Shown piece by piece: positions 44,829 through 53,592 of a stretch of 64,000 bases of DNA (its first letter is position 1; the number at the start of each line of letters is the position of its first letter). Location: NCBI RefSeq assembly GCF_029892155.1, contig NZ_JARZAG010000028.1, forward strand, positions 1 to 64,000, in the 5' to 3' direction. Under the pieces are notes generated by a model. The model was not told the DNA's origin, searched no databases, and saw only the letters and a list, made by a program, of their open reading frames with translations. Source of the DNA: Kitasatospora sp. GAS204B (lineage in GTDB: Bacteria; Actinomycetota; Actinomycetes; Streptomycetales; Streptomycetaceae). Made by a program: the position numbers and the translations under genes.

Positions 44829-45512
44829 TCAGGCCGGAACCGGCTGCCCCTCGACGACGGCCGCGCCGGCCAGCTGGGCGGTCGCACCGCAGACCACCAG
44901 CAGCGCCACCGCGTGGCTGCGCGCCTGCTCCACCGCGAGCACCGCGGGACCGGGCTCGGTGGCCTCCAGCACCAGGACGACGACCTCGCGCCGGGCCGGG
45001 CGGGTCAGCGCAAGGGCTGCGTAGAACACGTCGGAGGCCTCGGCCAGTTGGGCCCAGTACCGGCCCTCGCCGAAGGACAACTCGTGCTGCTGCCAAGGGT
45101 GCGGGCGGCCGGACGTGAGGACGAGGATGTCGCCGGGCTCGCGCCCCGACTCCAGCAGCTGGTCGACCGTCTGGTCGGCCTGCTCCAAGGCGTTCTCCGG
45201 GGCGGCGGGCACCAGTTGGACGGCCGGGCCGGCCGGAGCCTGTCGCGGGCCGGGCTCGGGAATCCGCGGCCGCGGCCCGGGCTTGGGCGGACCGGGCCGC
45301 GGCGTGGCCGGGCGCGGCGGGCCAGGGCGCGGGCCGGGTACCGCGGCGGGCGCCGCCGTGGGGGCGGCGGTCCCGCGGACGGTAGGGCTGACGGGGGACG
45401 CGCTGCCGGCGGCAGGCGTACTGGGGGCTTGTGCGTCCGACTCGCGGGGGAAGGGAACGCCGGGGCCCGGGATGCTCTCGTGAATCTCCGGCTCCTCGGG
45501 GAAGACAGGCAT
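44829..45512 (-). CDS. Proline-rich protein of unknown function
   Basis: A 227-residue protein. The first 110 residues are Pro/Gly/Ala-rich (PRPGPPRPATPRPGPPKPGPRPR region) and probably disordered. The C-terminal 115 residues look folded: TVDQLLESGREPGDILVLTSGRPHPWQQHELSFGEGRYWAQLAEASDVFYA, then ARREVVVLVLEAT, reminiscent of small helicase-associated or UvrD C-terminal-like folds but not identified. The ATG at 45512 is six bases after TAGATAT and could be leaderless; GTG 45548 is an alternative. Confidence 0.65.
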   Translation of the reverse strand: MPVFPEEPEIHESIPGPGVPFPRESDAQAPSTPAAGSASPVSPTVRGTAAPTAAPAAVPGPRPGPPRPATPRPGPPKPGPRPRIPEPGPRQAPAGPAVQLVPAAPENALEQADQTVDQLLESGREPGDILVLTSGRPHPWQQHELSFGEGRYWAQLAEASDVFYAALALTRPARREVVVLVLEATEPGPAVLAVEQARSHAVALLVVCGATAQLAGAAVVEGQPVPA

Positions 45513-45626
45513 ACCCGGATATCTATCAAATGCCGGTCGGATGCGCACGGGCGCCCCACCTGTTGGGCGGCGACCAGTCGACCCGATCAGCGGAACGTGC
45601 CGCCACGGAGTATTCCTGATGAACAG

Positions 45627-46310
45627 TCAGAAGCCGAGAGTGAGCTGTTCGTCGCCGTCCGCCATGCTCCGCGAGCGCTTGAGGTGACTCCAGCGCGGCA
45701 GCGCGTCCATGAAGGCCCAGGAGAGGCGGTGGTGTTCGGTGGGTCCGAACTCCGCCAGCGCCGCCCGGTGCACCGGCGAGGGATAGCCGGCGTTGTCCTC
45801 GAAGCCGAAGGCCGGGAACTCCGGTGCCAGCTCGGCCATCTGTCCGTCCCGGTGCACCTTGGCGAGCACCGAGGCGGCGGCGACGCAGACGCAGCTCTGG
45901 TCGCCCTTGATCACCGTCCGCACCCGCCAGGGGCCGCCGAGGTAGTCGTGCTTGCCGTCCAGGATCACCGCGTCGGGGCGGACCGGGAGCGCCTCCAGCG
46001 CCCGCAGGGCGGCCAGCCGCAGCGCCGCGGTCATGCCGAGTTCGTCACACTCCAGCGCGGAGGCCTGGCCCAGCGCGTACGCCGTGACCCAGTCCGCCAG
46101 CACCGGAGCCATCTGCTCCCGGCGCCGCGGGGTCAGCAGCTTGGAGTCGGTCAGCCCCTCGGGCGCGCGCCGCAGACCGGTCACGGCGGCGCCGACCGTC
46201 ACCGGACCGGCCCAGGCACCGCGCCCCACCTCGTCCAGCCCGGCGACGAGGGTCGCGCCCGTGCGGCGCAGCGAGCGCTCGACGCTGTGGGTCGGTGGCT
46301 GGTAGGGCAT
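45627..46310 (-). CDS. rnhB: Ribonuclease HII
   Basis: A 227-residue RNase HII, which nicks RNA in RNA-DNA hybrids and removes misincorporated ribonucleotides. The N-terminal GLDEVGRGAWAGPVTVGA carries the first two catalytic acids (D, E). The third is in VILDGKHDYL and the fourth in KVHRDGQMAELA. Length and order are normal. The ATG has only a weak ribosome binding site. It stands between the sugar importer and the proline-rich gene, all leftward. Confidence 0.95.
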   Translation of the reverse strand: MPYQPPTHSVERSLRRTGATLVAGLDEVGRGAWAGPVTVGAAVTGLRRAPEGLTDSKLLTPRRREQMAPVLADWVTAYALGQASALECDELGMTAALRLAALRALEALPVRPDAVILDGKHDYLGGPWRVRTVIKGDQSCVCVAAASVLAKVHRDGQMAELAPEFPAFGFEDNAGYPSPVHRAALAEFGPTEHHRLSWAFMDALPRWSHLKRSRSMADGDEQLTLGF

Positions 46311-46397
46311 CGGAGGGTCCGTTTCGACTCGAGCGGCCAGGGCGACAGGAGGAGCAGCCGTCCGGCCGCGCGACTTCCACCCTACGGCGGGCGCTCC

Positions 46398-47354
46398 TCA
46401 GCCCTTGACCGATCCCGCCAGCAGCCCGCGGACGAAGTACCGCTGCAGCCCGAAGAAGACCAGCAGCGGAATGACGATCGACAGGAACGCCCCCGCCGTC
46501 AGCACCTCCCAGTGACCGCCGAAGGAGCCGGAGAGCTGGGCCAGCCGGACCGTCATCGGCGCCACCTCGGGGGTGCCGCCGGCGAAGGTCAGGGCCACCA
46601 GCAGGTCGTTCCAGACCCAGAGGAACTGGAAGATCGCGAAGGACGCCAGGGCCGGCGCGCAGAGCGGCAGCACGATGGACCGGAAGATCTTGAAGTGCGA
46701 GGCGCCGTCGACCACCGCCGCCTCCATCAGGTCGCGCGGCAGTTGGGAGATGAAGTTGTGCAGCAAGAAGGTGGCCAGCGGCAGCGCGAACATGGTGTGC
46801 GCCAGCCAGACCGGCACGTAGGTCCCGCTCAGGTCGAACTTCGGGATGACGGTCAGCCCGCCCAGGTGGGCACCGCCCGAGAAGAGCTGGAGCAGCGGGA
46901 TCAGGGCCATCTGCAGCGGCACCACCTGCAGCGCGAAGATCAGGAAGAAGAGCGTGTCACTCCCCCGGAACCGGACCCAGGCCAGCGCGTAGGCGGCCAT
47001 CGAGGCCAGCACCAGCGGGAAGACGGTGGCCGGGACGGTGATGGCCAGCGAGTTGACCAGATAGGGCATCAGCCCGCCCTGGACGCCGAATCCGCCGTCG
47101 AAGAGGACGGAGTGGTAGTTGGAGAGGATCAGGTCCGGGTGGCTGAAGACGTTCCACCAGCCGCTGACCGCCACCTGTTGCTGCGGCCGCAGCGAGGTGG
47201 CGAGCAGCCCGAAGGTCGGGATGGTCCACAGGATCGTGACCACGATGACGAAGAGCGAACCGAGCGGACTGCTGAACGACTTGCGGACGGCCTTGACCGC
47301 GGGCAGCGGCCGCGCGGTGGACAGGGCCGGCTGGTCGGACGTCTGACTGCTCAT
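46398..47354 (-). CDS. Carbohydrate ABC transporter permease (MalG-type)
   Basis: A 318-residue inner-membrane permease with six predicted helices and the EAA loop (DLMEAAVVDGASHFKIFRSIVLPLCAPALASF) that docks the ATPase. It pairs with the MalF-type permease upstream, sharing an ATGA overlap. It resembles the alpha-glucoside (AglG-like) branch by its N-terminal LLATSLRPQQQVAVSGWW pattern, but the sugar is uncertain. Confidence 0.9.
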   Translation of the reverse strand: MSSQTSDQPALSTARPLPAVKAVRKSFSSPLGSLFVIVVTILWTIPTFGLLATSLRPQQQVAVSGWWNVFSHPDLILSNYHSVLFDGGFGVQGGLMPYLVNSLAITVPATVFPLVLASMAAYALAWVRFRGSDTLFFLIFALQVVPLQMALIPLLQLFSGGAHLGGLTVIPKFDLSGTYVPVWLAHTMFALPLATFLLHNFISQLPRDLMEAAVVDGASHFKIFRSIVLPLCAPALASFAIFQFLWVWNDLLVALTFAGGTPEVAPMTVRLAQLSGSFGGHWEVLTAGAFLSIVIPLLVFFGLQRYFVRGLLAGSVKG

Positions 47355-48358
47355 CGGGTGGCCCGCTCCTTGCGCAGTTGGACGATGTTGTAGCCGACCA
47401 GCGGGAGGACCGCGATGAAGAGGATCACCGCGAGCGCGCTGCCCCGGCCGACGTTGAACTGCACGAAGGACTGCGAGTACATCTCGTTGGCCAGGACCTG
47501 GGTGCCGAAGTTGCCGCCGGTCATGGTGCGGACGATGTCGAAGGCCTTCAGCGTGACGATCATGACGGTGGTCAGCACGACGACCAGGGTGGTGCGGATC
47601 ATCGGCACCGTGACGTACCAGAAGAGCCGCAGCCCGCTAGCGCCGTCGAGCCGGGCGGCCTCGGTCACCTCGTCGGGGATCGCCTTGATCGCCGCCGAGA
47701 GGACCACCATGGCGAAACCGGTCTGCACCCAGACCATGACCACCATCAGCAGGAAGTTGTTCAGCGGGTGGGACAGGATCCAGTTCGGGGGGTTGTGCCA
47801 GCCGAGCCAGATCGCCGCCTGGCTGAGCAGCCCTATCTGCGCCTGGGAGGAGTCCCGGGTGTCATAGACGAACTTCCAGATGATGCTGGCGCCGACCAGC
47901 GAGATCGCCATCGGCATGAAGATCAGCGACTTGTAGAGCGACTGCCAGCGCATCCGGTCCACCAGCAGCGCCAGCACCAGCCCCAGGCCGGTGGCCGCCA
48001 CGGGGGCGACCACCAGCCAGAGCAGGGTGTTGAGCAGTACCTGGTGGATCGTGTCGGTCGTGAAGGCCCAGCCGTAGTTCTTGAGCCCGAGGAACCTGCT
48101 GCTGTCGTCGCTGCGGAAGCTGAGGTAGATCGTCCGGATCAGCGGTGCCACCAGGCCCACCAGGAGCAGCAGCAGCGCCGGGCCGAGGAAGACCGCGATG
48201 GCGAGCGGACGGCCGAGCCGACCGGTCGCCCGACCCGCCGCGAAGAAGACCACCAGCAGGATGCCCAGGAAGCCGGCGATCGCCCCGAAGCTGTTGCCCA
48301 GTTTGATCGCGGCGTCGTTCCAGGCCGAGTCGGCGAGTAGGGGACTGGTCACGGGCAT
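47351..48358 (-). CDS. Carbohydrate ABC transporter permease (MalF-type)
   Basis: A 335-residue permease with about seven hydrophobic segments and the EAA motif IPDEVTEAARLDGASGLRLFWYVTVPMIRTTLVVV. An N-terminal extension of about 50 residues contains one extra helix. ATG 48358 is preceded by AAGGA. It lies between the binding-protein gene and the MalG-type permease in a leftward operon without an ATPase gene; streptomycetes commonly use a shared ATPase (MsiK) for such systems, which is the likely arrangement here. Confidence 0.9.
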   Translation of the reverse strand: MPVTSPLLADSAWNDAAIKLGNSFGAIAGFLGILLVVFFAAGRATGRLGRPLAIAVFLGPALLLLLVGLVAPLIRTIYLSFRSDDSSRFLGLKNYGWAFTTDTIHQVLLNTLLWLVVAPVAATGLGLVLALLVDRMRWQSLYKSLIFMPMAISLVGASIIWKFVYDTRDSSQAQIGLLSQAAIWLGWHNPPNWILSHPLNNFLLMVVMVWVQTGFAMVVLSAAIKAIPDEVTEAARLDGASGLRLFWYVTVPMIRTTLVVVLTTVMIVTLKAFDIVRTMTGGNFGTQVLANEMYSQSFVQFNVGRGSALAVILFIAVLPLVGYNIVQLRKERATR

Positions 48359-48414
48359 GCGAGCGAGGTCCTTCCGACGAAGGGGTGCTACCTGACCGGG
48401 TGGGGCACCGGCGC

Positions 48415-49794
48415 CTACTGGGGCCAGGCGCTGTCGACGTCCGCGGCCACCTTCGGGATCGACTCGCCCTCCGCGAACCAGGCGGTGAACGCCTTCCACT
48501 CCTCGCCGGAGCCGACCGCCGCGGGCATCATGTCCGAGGCGTCGAACCGGAAGGCGACGGACGTGTCCGTCAGCGCCTTGGCGGAGAGCTGGTCGATGGG
48601 GTCGGTGTAGAGGCTCTGGTCCACGCCGTGGTTGGCCGACACCCAGCCGGGTGCGACCTTGACCCGGCTGGTGGCCCAGTCCGCCGTGGAGAGGTAGTTC
48701 TGCACCGCCTGCACCTCGGGTCGGCTGGAGAAGGCGGCCAGGAACTCGCCGCCGCCCTCGACCGGAACCGGGAGCGCCGGGTTGACCGGCGGCAGCTGGA
48801 AGGCGAAGACGTCGCCGTCCGGGCCGACCTTGGCGGTCTTGGGCCACTGCGCCTCGTAGAACGAGGCCTGCTGGAGCATCCAGCACTTGCCGGTGAGGAC
48901 CGGCGCGCCCGCGTCCTGGAACGTCGTGGTGGCGATCGACTTCACGTCCCCGATCCCGCCGTTGACCCAGGCCGGGTTCTGCATCCAGCCCGCCACCGTC
49001 TGCATCGACTGGATGATCGGCGGGTCACTGAACTTGACCTTGTGGCTCACCCAGTCGTCGTAGACCTGGCTGCCCTGGCCGCCGAGCACGACCTCCTCCA
49101 ACCAGTCGGTGGCCGGCCAGCCGGTCGCCGTGCCGGAGCCGATGCCACCGCACCAGGGCCTGCTGCCGTTGGTGCCGGCCGCGGCGATCTTGTCGCTGAG
49201 CGCCTTCAGGTCGGCCCAGGTCTTCGGCACGGTGTAGCCCGCCGCCTGGAACGCCTTGGGCGAGTACCAGACCAGGGACTTCATGTTGGCGCTCATCGGT
49301 GCCGCGTAGAAGGTCCCGTTGACCGAGCCGTAGGTCTTCCAGATCGGGCTCCACTGGTCCTCGTTCGTCACCGTCTGGGCCGGCGGCTTGACGACCTTGC
49401 CGGTCTTCACCATCTGGCCCAGCAGGCCGGGCTGCGGGATGATCGCCAGGTCCGGGGTGTTGCCACCGGCGACCCGGACCGGGAGTTGGGACTCGAAGTC
49501 GTTCGAGCCCTCGTAGGAGATCTTGATTCCGGTACAAGTACTGAACTCGGCCCAGGACTTCTCCAGGGAGTCCGACTCCGGGCTGAGGATCGAGGCGAAC
49601 ATCGTCACCGTCGTCCCGGAATGCCCCGCGTACGGCTGGTACTTGGCGCAGCTCGCCGGCAGGGGCGCCGCCGAGCCGGCACTGCCGGAACTGCTGCCGG
49701 AGCTGTTGGAGCAGGCGGCGGCGAGCGAGAGGCCCAGCAGCGCCGGAGCCACCAACAGTCGATTTCTGAACCGGGCACTCGTCCTGATGTTCAA
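48415..49794 (-). CDS. Extracellular carbohydrate-binding lipoprotein of an ABC importer
   Basis: A 459-residue solute-binding protein. The signal sequence RFRNRLLVAPALLGLSLAAAC ends in a lipobox-like LAAAC, so the mature protein is probably lipid-anchored at that Cys, followed by a Ser/Gly linker. The body matches family 1 sugar-binding proteins (PDLAIIPQPGLLGQMVK, YTVPKTWADLKALSDKIAAAG). The start is TTG at 49794, where AGGAG lies six bases upstream; the open frame reaches 49854. It is the first gene of the importer operon and probably the most expressed. Ligand unknown. Confidence 0.9.
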   Translation of the reverse strand: MNIRTSARFRNRLLVAPALLGLSLAAACSNSSGSSSGSAGSAAPLPASCAKYQPYAGHSGTTVTMFASILSPESDSLEKSWAEFSTCTGIKISYEGSNDFESQLPVRVAGGNTPDLAIIPQPGLLGQMVKTGKVVKPPAQTVTNEDQWSPIWKTYGSVNGTFYAAPMSANMKSLVWYSPKAFQAAGYTVPKTWADLKALSDKIAAAGTNGSRPWCGGIGSGTATGWPATDWLEEVVLGGQGSQVYDDWVSHKVKFSDPPIIQSMQTVAGWMQNPAWVNGGIGDVKSIATTTFQDAGAPVLTGKCWMLQQASFYEAQWPKTAKVGPDGDVFAFQLPPVNPALPVPVEGGGEFLAAFSSRPEVQAVQNYLSTADWATSRVKVAPGWVSANHGVDQSLYTDPIDQLSAKALTDTSVAFRFDASDMMPAAVGSGEEWKAFTAWFAEGESIPKVAADVDSAWPQ

Positions 49795-49948
49795 AGCGTT
49801 CTCCTGCGGCCTGGGACGAACCACATGACACTGCGCTGAACCGGAAAGTCGCATGAGGCCGTGGCAGGGGCGGCCACGGCCAGGTCGACGGCGACTGGCT
49901 TGAAGACGCTAACGCACCGTTCATCAGACGCCAAGGACACGTTCAACT

Positions 49949-49959
49949 TTCACCGTGAA
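49949..49959. promoter_or_regulatory. TTCAC-N-GTGAA operator-like palindrome upstream of the sugar importer
   Basis: TTCACCGTGAA is a perfect 5+1+5 palindrome, flanked CT/AG, about 155 bases upstream of the binding-protein start. Such sites suit a LacI or GntR sugar regulator, but no regulator gene is adjacent. Confidence 0.4.
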
Positions 49960-50034
49960 GACTTCCCGTCACAATCCGCGTTCGTGACCGTGCCCGCCGA
50001 TACCTACCCCTGGCCCCGCTCCGAAACGCAGACG

Positions 50035-50067
50035 GTGCGAGAAGTCGAACCGACCGACTTCCCGCAC
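50035..50067 (-). terminator. Hairpin after the conservon/P450 operon
   Basis: GTGCGAGAAGTCG (50035-50047) pairs with CGACTTCCCGCAC (50055-50067) with a single wobble. It starts about 32 bases beyond the stop of the last P450 gene on the minus strand. Confidence 0.8.
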
Positions 50068-50098
50068 CGCTTTGCCCCACAGGTGAATTGACTGTCCG

Positions 50099-51319
50099 TC
50101 AGTACAGTCGCACCGGCAGCCCCTGCAGGCTGTTGAGCACGATCGAGGCGGCCGGGCGCAGTTGGTCGTCCGGCACCGCCAGGGACAGTTCCGGGAAGCG
50201 CTCGAAGAGCGCGGGCAGTGCCACCTGCGCCTCCAGCCGGGCCAGCGGCGAGCCGGGGCAGACGTGCGGCCCGTGGCCGAAGGACAGGTGCCGGATCGGG
50301 TCCCGGGTGATGTCGAACAGCTCGGCGGTCACGCCGTGCTGCAACGGATCGCGGCCGATCGCGTTGTACGAGATCAGCACCGGATCGCCGACCGGCACCA
50401 GCGCCTCGCCCACCCTGATCTCCTCGGTCGCGTACCGGAAGAGGAAGTTGCTGGTCGGCGGCGTCCAGCGGAGCGACTCCTCGACGACGGCGGACCAGCC
50501 CACCTCGCCCGAACGCGCCAGGGCCAGCTGGTCGGGGTGCCGCAGCAGGGCCCGCACCGCGTTGGTGATCAGGTTGACGGTGGTCTCGTGGCCGGCGGCG
50601 ATCATCACCCGCAGGGTCGCGGCCGCCTCGGCGTCCGACAGCTCGCTGCCGTCGAGGTCGGCGGCCAGCAGCGCGCTGGTCAGATCATCGCCCGGCGCGG
50701 CACGGCGCTGCCGCACCAGGTCGTCGACGAAGGCGTTCAGCGCCGCGATGATCGAGTGGATCCCCGCCGGGTCCGGCACGCTGCGGAAGAACCGCTCATA
50801 GAGCTCGCGCAGATAGCCGTGGTCCGCCGGGTCGACCCCCAGCAGGGTGCCGATCACCGTCATCGGCAGCGGAAACGCGAAGGCCGACTTCAGGTCGACC
50901 AGCGGCTCGCCGGCGGCCAGCTCGTCCAGCAGCCGAGCGGTCAGCTGCTCCACCTGAGGCCGCATCAACTCGACCCGGCGGGGCGTGAACGCCTGCGCGA
51001 TCAGCGCGCGCAGGCGCCGGTGCTCCTCCCCGTCCGCGGTCACCATGCTCGGGCCCGGCACCGCCACACCGATCAGCGGCCAGTCGCGGGGGATCTCGCC
51101 GCGCTGGTAGGCCGCCCACTGCCGGACGTCCTTGACCAGGCGCTGATCCGTCAGCAGGGCGCGCGCGGCGGCATGCCGGGTGACCGCCCAGGCCCGCACC
51201 CCGCCCGGCAGCTCCACCGGCACCACCGGCCCGGCCGCGCGCAGCACCGCACCCTCGGCCGCGCTGTCGCGCGCGAAGGGGTCGAGTGCCACCACGCCGC
51301 TCAAAGGCACACTGGTCAT
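50099..51319 (-). CDS. Cytochrome P450, CYP154-like
   Basis: A 406-residue soluble P450 with all canonical motifs: I-helix AGHETT (oxygen activation), K-helix EESLR (ExxR), and the heme loop LSFGHGPHVCPGSPLA with the axial Cys. In streptomycetes, CYP154 and CYP157 members occur together in conservon operons, and this gene follows the CYP157-like one with a 4-base overlap. GGAGGAG precedes the ATG. The substrate is unknown; several CYP154 enzymes accept steroids, so that is only a possibility. Confidence 0.9.
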   Translation of the reverse strand: MTSVPLSGVVALDPFARDSAAEGAVLRAAGPVVPVELPGGVRAWAVTRHAAARALLTDQRLVKDVRQWAAYQRGEIPRDWPLIGVAVPGPSMVTADGEEHRRLRALIAQAFTPRRVELMRPQVEQLTARLLDELAAGEPLVDLKSAFAFPLPMTVIGTLLGVDPADHGYLRELYERFFRSVPDPAGIHSIIAALNAFVDDLVRQRRAAPGDDLTSALLAADLDGSELSDAEAAATLRVMIAAGHETTVNLITNAVRALLRHPDQLALARSGEVGWSAVVEESLRWTPPTSNFLFRYATEEIRVGEALVPVGDPVLISYNAIGRDPLQHGVTAELFDITRDPIRHLSFGHGPHVCPGSPLARLEAQVALPALFERFPELSLAVPDDQLRPAASIVLNSLQGLPVRLY

Positions 51320-52575
51320 CCGAAGGCTCCTCCGGTCGTCGTCGACGGGGTGAATCCGACCGGCAGCGCCACCAGCGCACGCACCCAGGCCGACGGCCGC
51401 CAGACCAGCGCGTGCTCGGCCACCGCCAGCCGCAGGTCCGGCAGCCGGTCCAGCAGCACCTCGACGGCCGTGCCGGCGATCACCTCGGCCGCCTCCTGGG
51501 CCGGGAACGGACAGCGGTGCTCGCCATGCGAGAAGCTCAGGTGCGCCCGGTTGCCCTCCGCCGCCTGACCACCCGCCTGCCGCACCGCCGGATCGGCGTT
51601 CGCCCCCGCGAGCCCGAGCAGCACCATGTCACCGGCCGCGATCCGCTGCCCGCCGAGCTGGGTGTCCCGCACCGCCCAGCGGCCCGCGAAGATCTGGGTG
51701 GGCGTGTCCTCCCAGAGCGCCTCGCCGAGCGCCTGCCCCACGCTGCGGCGGCCGCCCGAGAACGAGGCGGCGAAGCGGTCGTCGGTGAGCATCAGCCGCA
51801 GCGCGTTGGCGATCCAGTAGGCGGTCGGCTGGTGGCCCGCGGCCAGCAGCACCCGCAGGTCGCGCACCACCTCGTCGTCGCTCAGACCGGCCGGGTGGAC
51901 CAGCAGCCGCGAGGTGATGTCCGCGCCGGGCTCTGAGCGCTTGGCCTCGACCAGCTCGAGCATGGTCGTCACGATCCGCTGCGAGGCCTGCTGCGCGTCC
52001 GGGCCGCCGTCCATCATGGCCACCAGGTTCGCGATCAGCGCCGGCACCTGGGCCTCGTCCAGCCCCAGCAGCCAGCAGAGCACCAGCAGCGGCATCCGGT
52101 GCGCGTAGTCGGCGACCAGGTCCGCCTCGCCGCGGCCCGCGAAGGCGTCGATCAGCCGGTCGGCGATCCGCTCGCAGTACTTCTTCAGCTCGTAGGGGTC
52201 CACCGCGCCGAGCGCGTCGGTGACCGCGGCGGAGCGGCGCTGGTGCTCGGCGCCCTCGGTGTACAGGATCGAGGCCACCGGGGTCATCAGCGGCCGCAGC
52301 GGCCAGTCCTCGGGGATGGTCGGCCAGGCGTTCCAGCGGCTGGAGTCGCGCCCGAAGAGCTTGGGCTGGCTCGTCACCGTCTGCAGCTCACGGTAGCCGA
52401 TCACCAGCCAGGCGGGCACGCCGCCGGCCAACTCGACCGGGGCGACCGGGCCGTGCGCGGCCCGCAGCTCGCGGTAGACCTGCGCCGGATCGGTCTGGAA
52501 CCGCGGACCGTACAGCTGCGCGGCCGCGCGGTGCGCGGGGCAGCCGGGCGGCGGGGTGGGCACCGGCTCGGTCAC
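51316..52575 (-). CDS. Cytochrome P450, CYP157-like, lacking the ExxR arginine
   Basis: A 419-residue P450 in which the K-helix reads EALW (Glu285 to Trp288) where nearly all P450s have ExxR, and the heme loop is FSHGEHRCPFPAQ (axial Cys355, the following Gly replaced by Pro). The I-helix AGHQPT is kept. Absence of the ExxR arginine is a reported property of the CYP157 family. It sits in the conservon between cvnD and the CYP154-like gene, with overlaps on both sides. The GTG start overlaps the cvnD stop. Catalysis is uncertain; a sensory or partner role is possible. Confidence 0.88.
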   Translation of the reverse strand: MTEPVPTPPPGCPAHRAAAQLYGPRFQTDPAQVYRELRAAHGPVAPVELAGGVPAWLVIGYRELQTVTSQPKLFGRDSSRWNAWPTIPEDWPLRPLMTPVASILYTEGAEHQRRSAAVTDALGAVDPYELKKYCERIADRLIDAFAGRGEADLVADYAHRMPLLVLCWLLGLDEAQVPALIANLVAMMDGGPDAQQASQRIVTTMLELVEAKRSEPGADITSRLLVHPAGLSDDEVVRDLRVLLAAGHQPTAYWIANALRLMLTDDRFAASFSGGRRSVGQALGEALWEDTPTQIFAGRWAVRDTQLGGQRIAAGDMVLLGLAGANADPAVRQAGGQAAEGNRAHLSFSHGEHRCPFPAQEAAEVIAGTAVEVLLDRLPDLRLAVAEHALVWRPSAWVRALVALPVGFTPSTTTGGAFG

Positions 52576-53246
52576 GAGTGGCTCTCCTCTTCCTGGCGTG
52601 CTTCCTGGCGTGCTACCTGCCGCTCTTCCTGACGCTGACTCAGTTCGGCTTCGGTGCGTGCGCAGAGGTGGCGGACGAGCTCGATCAGCACCTGCTTGCT
52701 CGACTCGCGATCGCGCGCGTCGCAGTCCAGCAGCGGCACCTGCGGCGAGAGGTCGAGCGCCTCGCGGATCCGCTGCGGCGAATGCTTCGGCGGCTCGAAG
52801 GTGTTGCGGGCCACCACGAACGGCATCCCGTGCTGCTCCAGCCGGTCGATCGCGTACCAGGAGTCCGCCAACCGCCGGTCGTCCACCAGCACCACCGCGC
52901 CCAGCGCACCGCTGAACAGGCGGTCCCAGAGGAACCAGAAGCGCTCCTGCCCGGGTGCGCCGAAGAGGTACAGCACGCTCTCGGCGGACAGCGTGATCCG
53001 GCCGAAGTCGAAGGCCACCGTGGTGGCGCGCTTGTCGCGCACCGCTGACGGATCGTCGATGCCTTCGCCCGCGCGGGTCATCACCTCTTCGGTGGCCAGC
53101 GGCCGGATCTCGCTGACCGAGCCGACCAGCGTGGTCTTGCCCACGCCGAAGCCACCGACCACCACGATCTTCCACGCGTTGTCGGCGGTGCTCCGCAACG
53201 GGATCCGGCGTGCGGCCGGCCCGGCCTCAGAGCCGTTGGAGTCCAT
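52572..53246 (-). CDS. cvnD: Conservon GTP-binding protein CvnD
   Basis: A 224-residue small Ras-like GTPase of the bacterial MglA/Cvn group. The P-loop GGFGVGKTTLVGSVSE lies near residue 32, ADDRR (switch region replaced), TVAFDFGRITL, LYLFGAPGQERFWFLWDR (G3, with PGQ) and VARNTFE (NKxD position divergent). The C-terminus has a Gln/Glu/Arg-rich tail (RQEERQVARQEARQEEE). It works with CvnA-C as a membrane-associated switch complex; the signal is unknown. It overlaps cvnC by about 20 bases. Confidence 0.92.
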   Translation of the reverse strand: MDSNGSEAGPAARRIPLRSTADNAWKIVVVGGFGVGKTTLVGSVSEIRPLATEEVMTRAGEGIDDPSAVRDKRATTVAFDFGRITLSAESVLYLFGAPGQERFWFLWDRLFSGALGAVVLVDDRRLADSWYAIDRLEQHGMPFVVARNTFEPPKHSPQRIREALDLSPQVPLLDCDARDRESSKQVLIELVRHLCARTEAELSQRQEERQVARQEARQEEESHS

Positions 53247-53592
53247 GCAGCACCTGCTTCAGCGTGTCGAGATCGGGCAGCCGGGCCTGGGCGGGAGCGA
53301 AGCGCGGGTGCCGGGCGGTGATCCGGCCGGCCTCCAGCAGATCGCCCAGCAGGATCTTCACCACGCTGATCGGCAGCCCCAGTTCGGCCGCCACCTCCAC
53401 CACGGCGGTCGGCTGCCGGCACAGCCGCAGGATCCGCGCGTGCTCGGACTGCATGCCGGGCACCGGCTGTTGCTCGGTGACGATCAGCGTCACCACGTCG
53501 AAGGCGTGCGTACCGGCCGTGCTCCGCCCGCCGGTCACCGTGTACAGCCGGTCCGGACCGTCCGACAGGTCCGACCGCGGGGGCCGCGTCAC
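53227..53592 (-). CDS. cvnC: Conservon DUF742 protein CvnC
   Basis: A 121-residue DUF742 protein. RLYTVTGGRSTAGTHAFDVVTLI opens the domain, and a winged-helix-like part follows (RILRLCRQPTAVVEVAAELGLPISVVKILLGDLLEAGRITAR). In conservons it bridges CvnA and CvnD. GTG 53592 overlaps the cvnB stop by four bases, showing translational coupling. Confidence 0.92.
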   Translation of the reverse strand: MTRPPRSDLSDGPDRLYTVTGGRSTAGTHAFDVVTLIVTEQQPVPGMQSEHARILRLCRQPTAVVEVAAELGLPISVVKILLGDLLEAGRITARHPRFAPAQARLPDLDTLKQVLHGLQRL

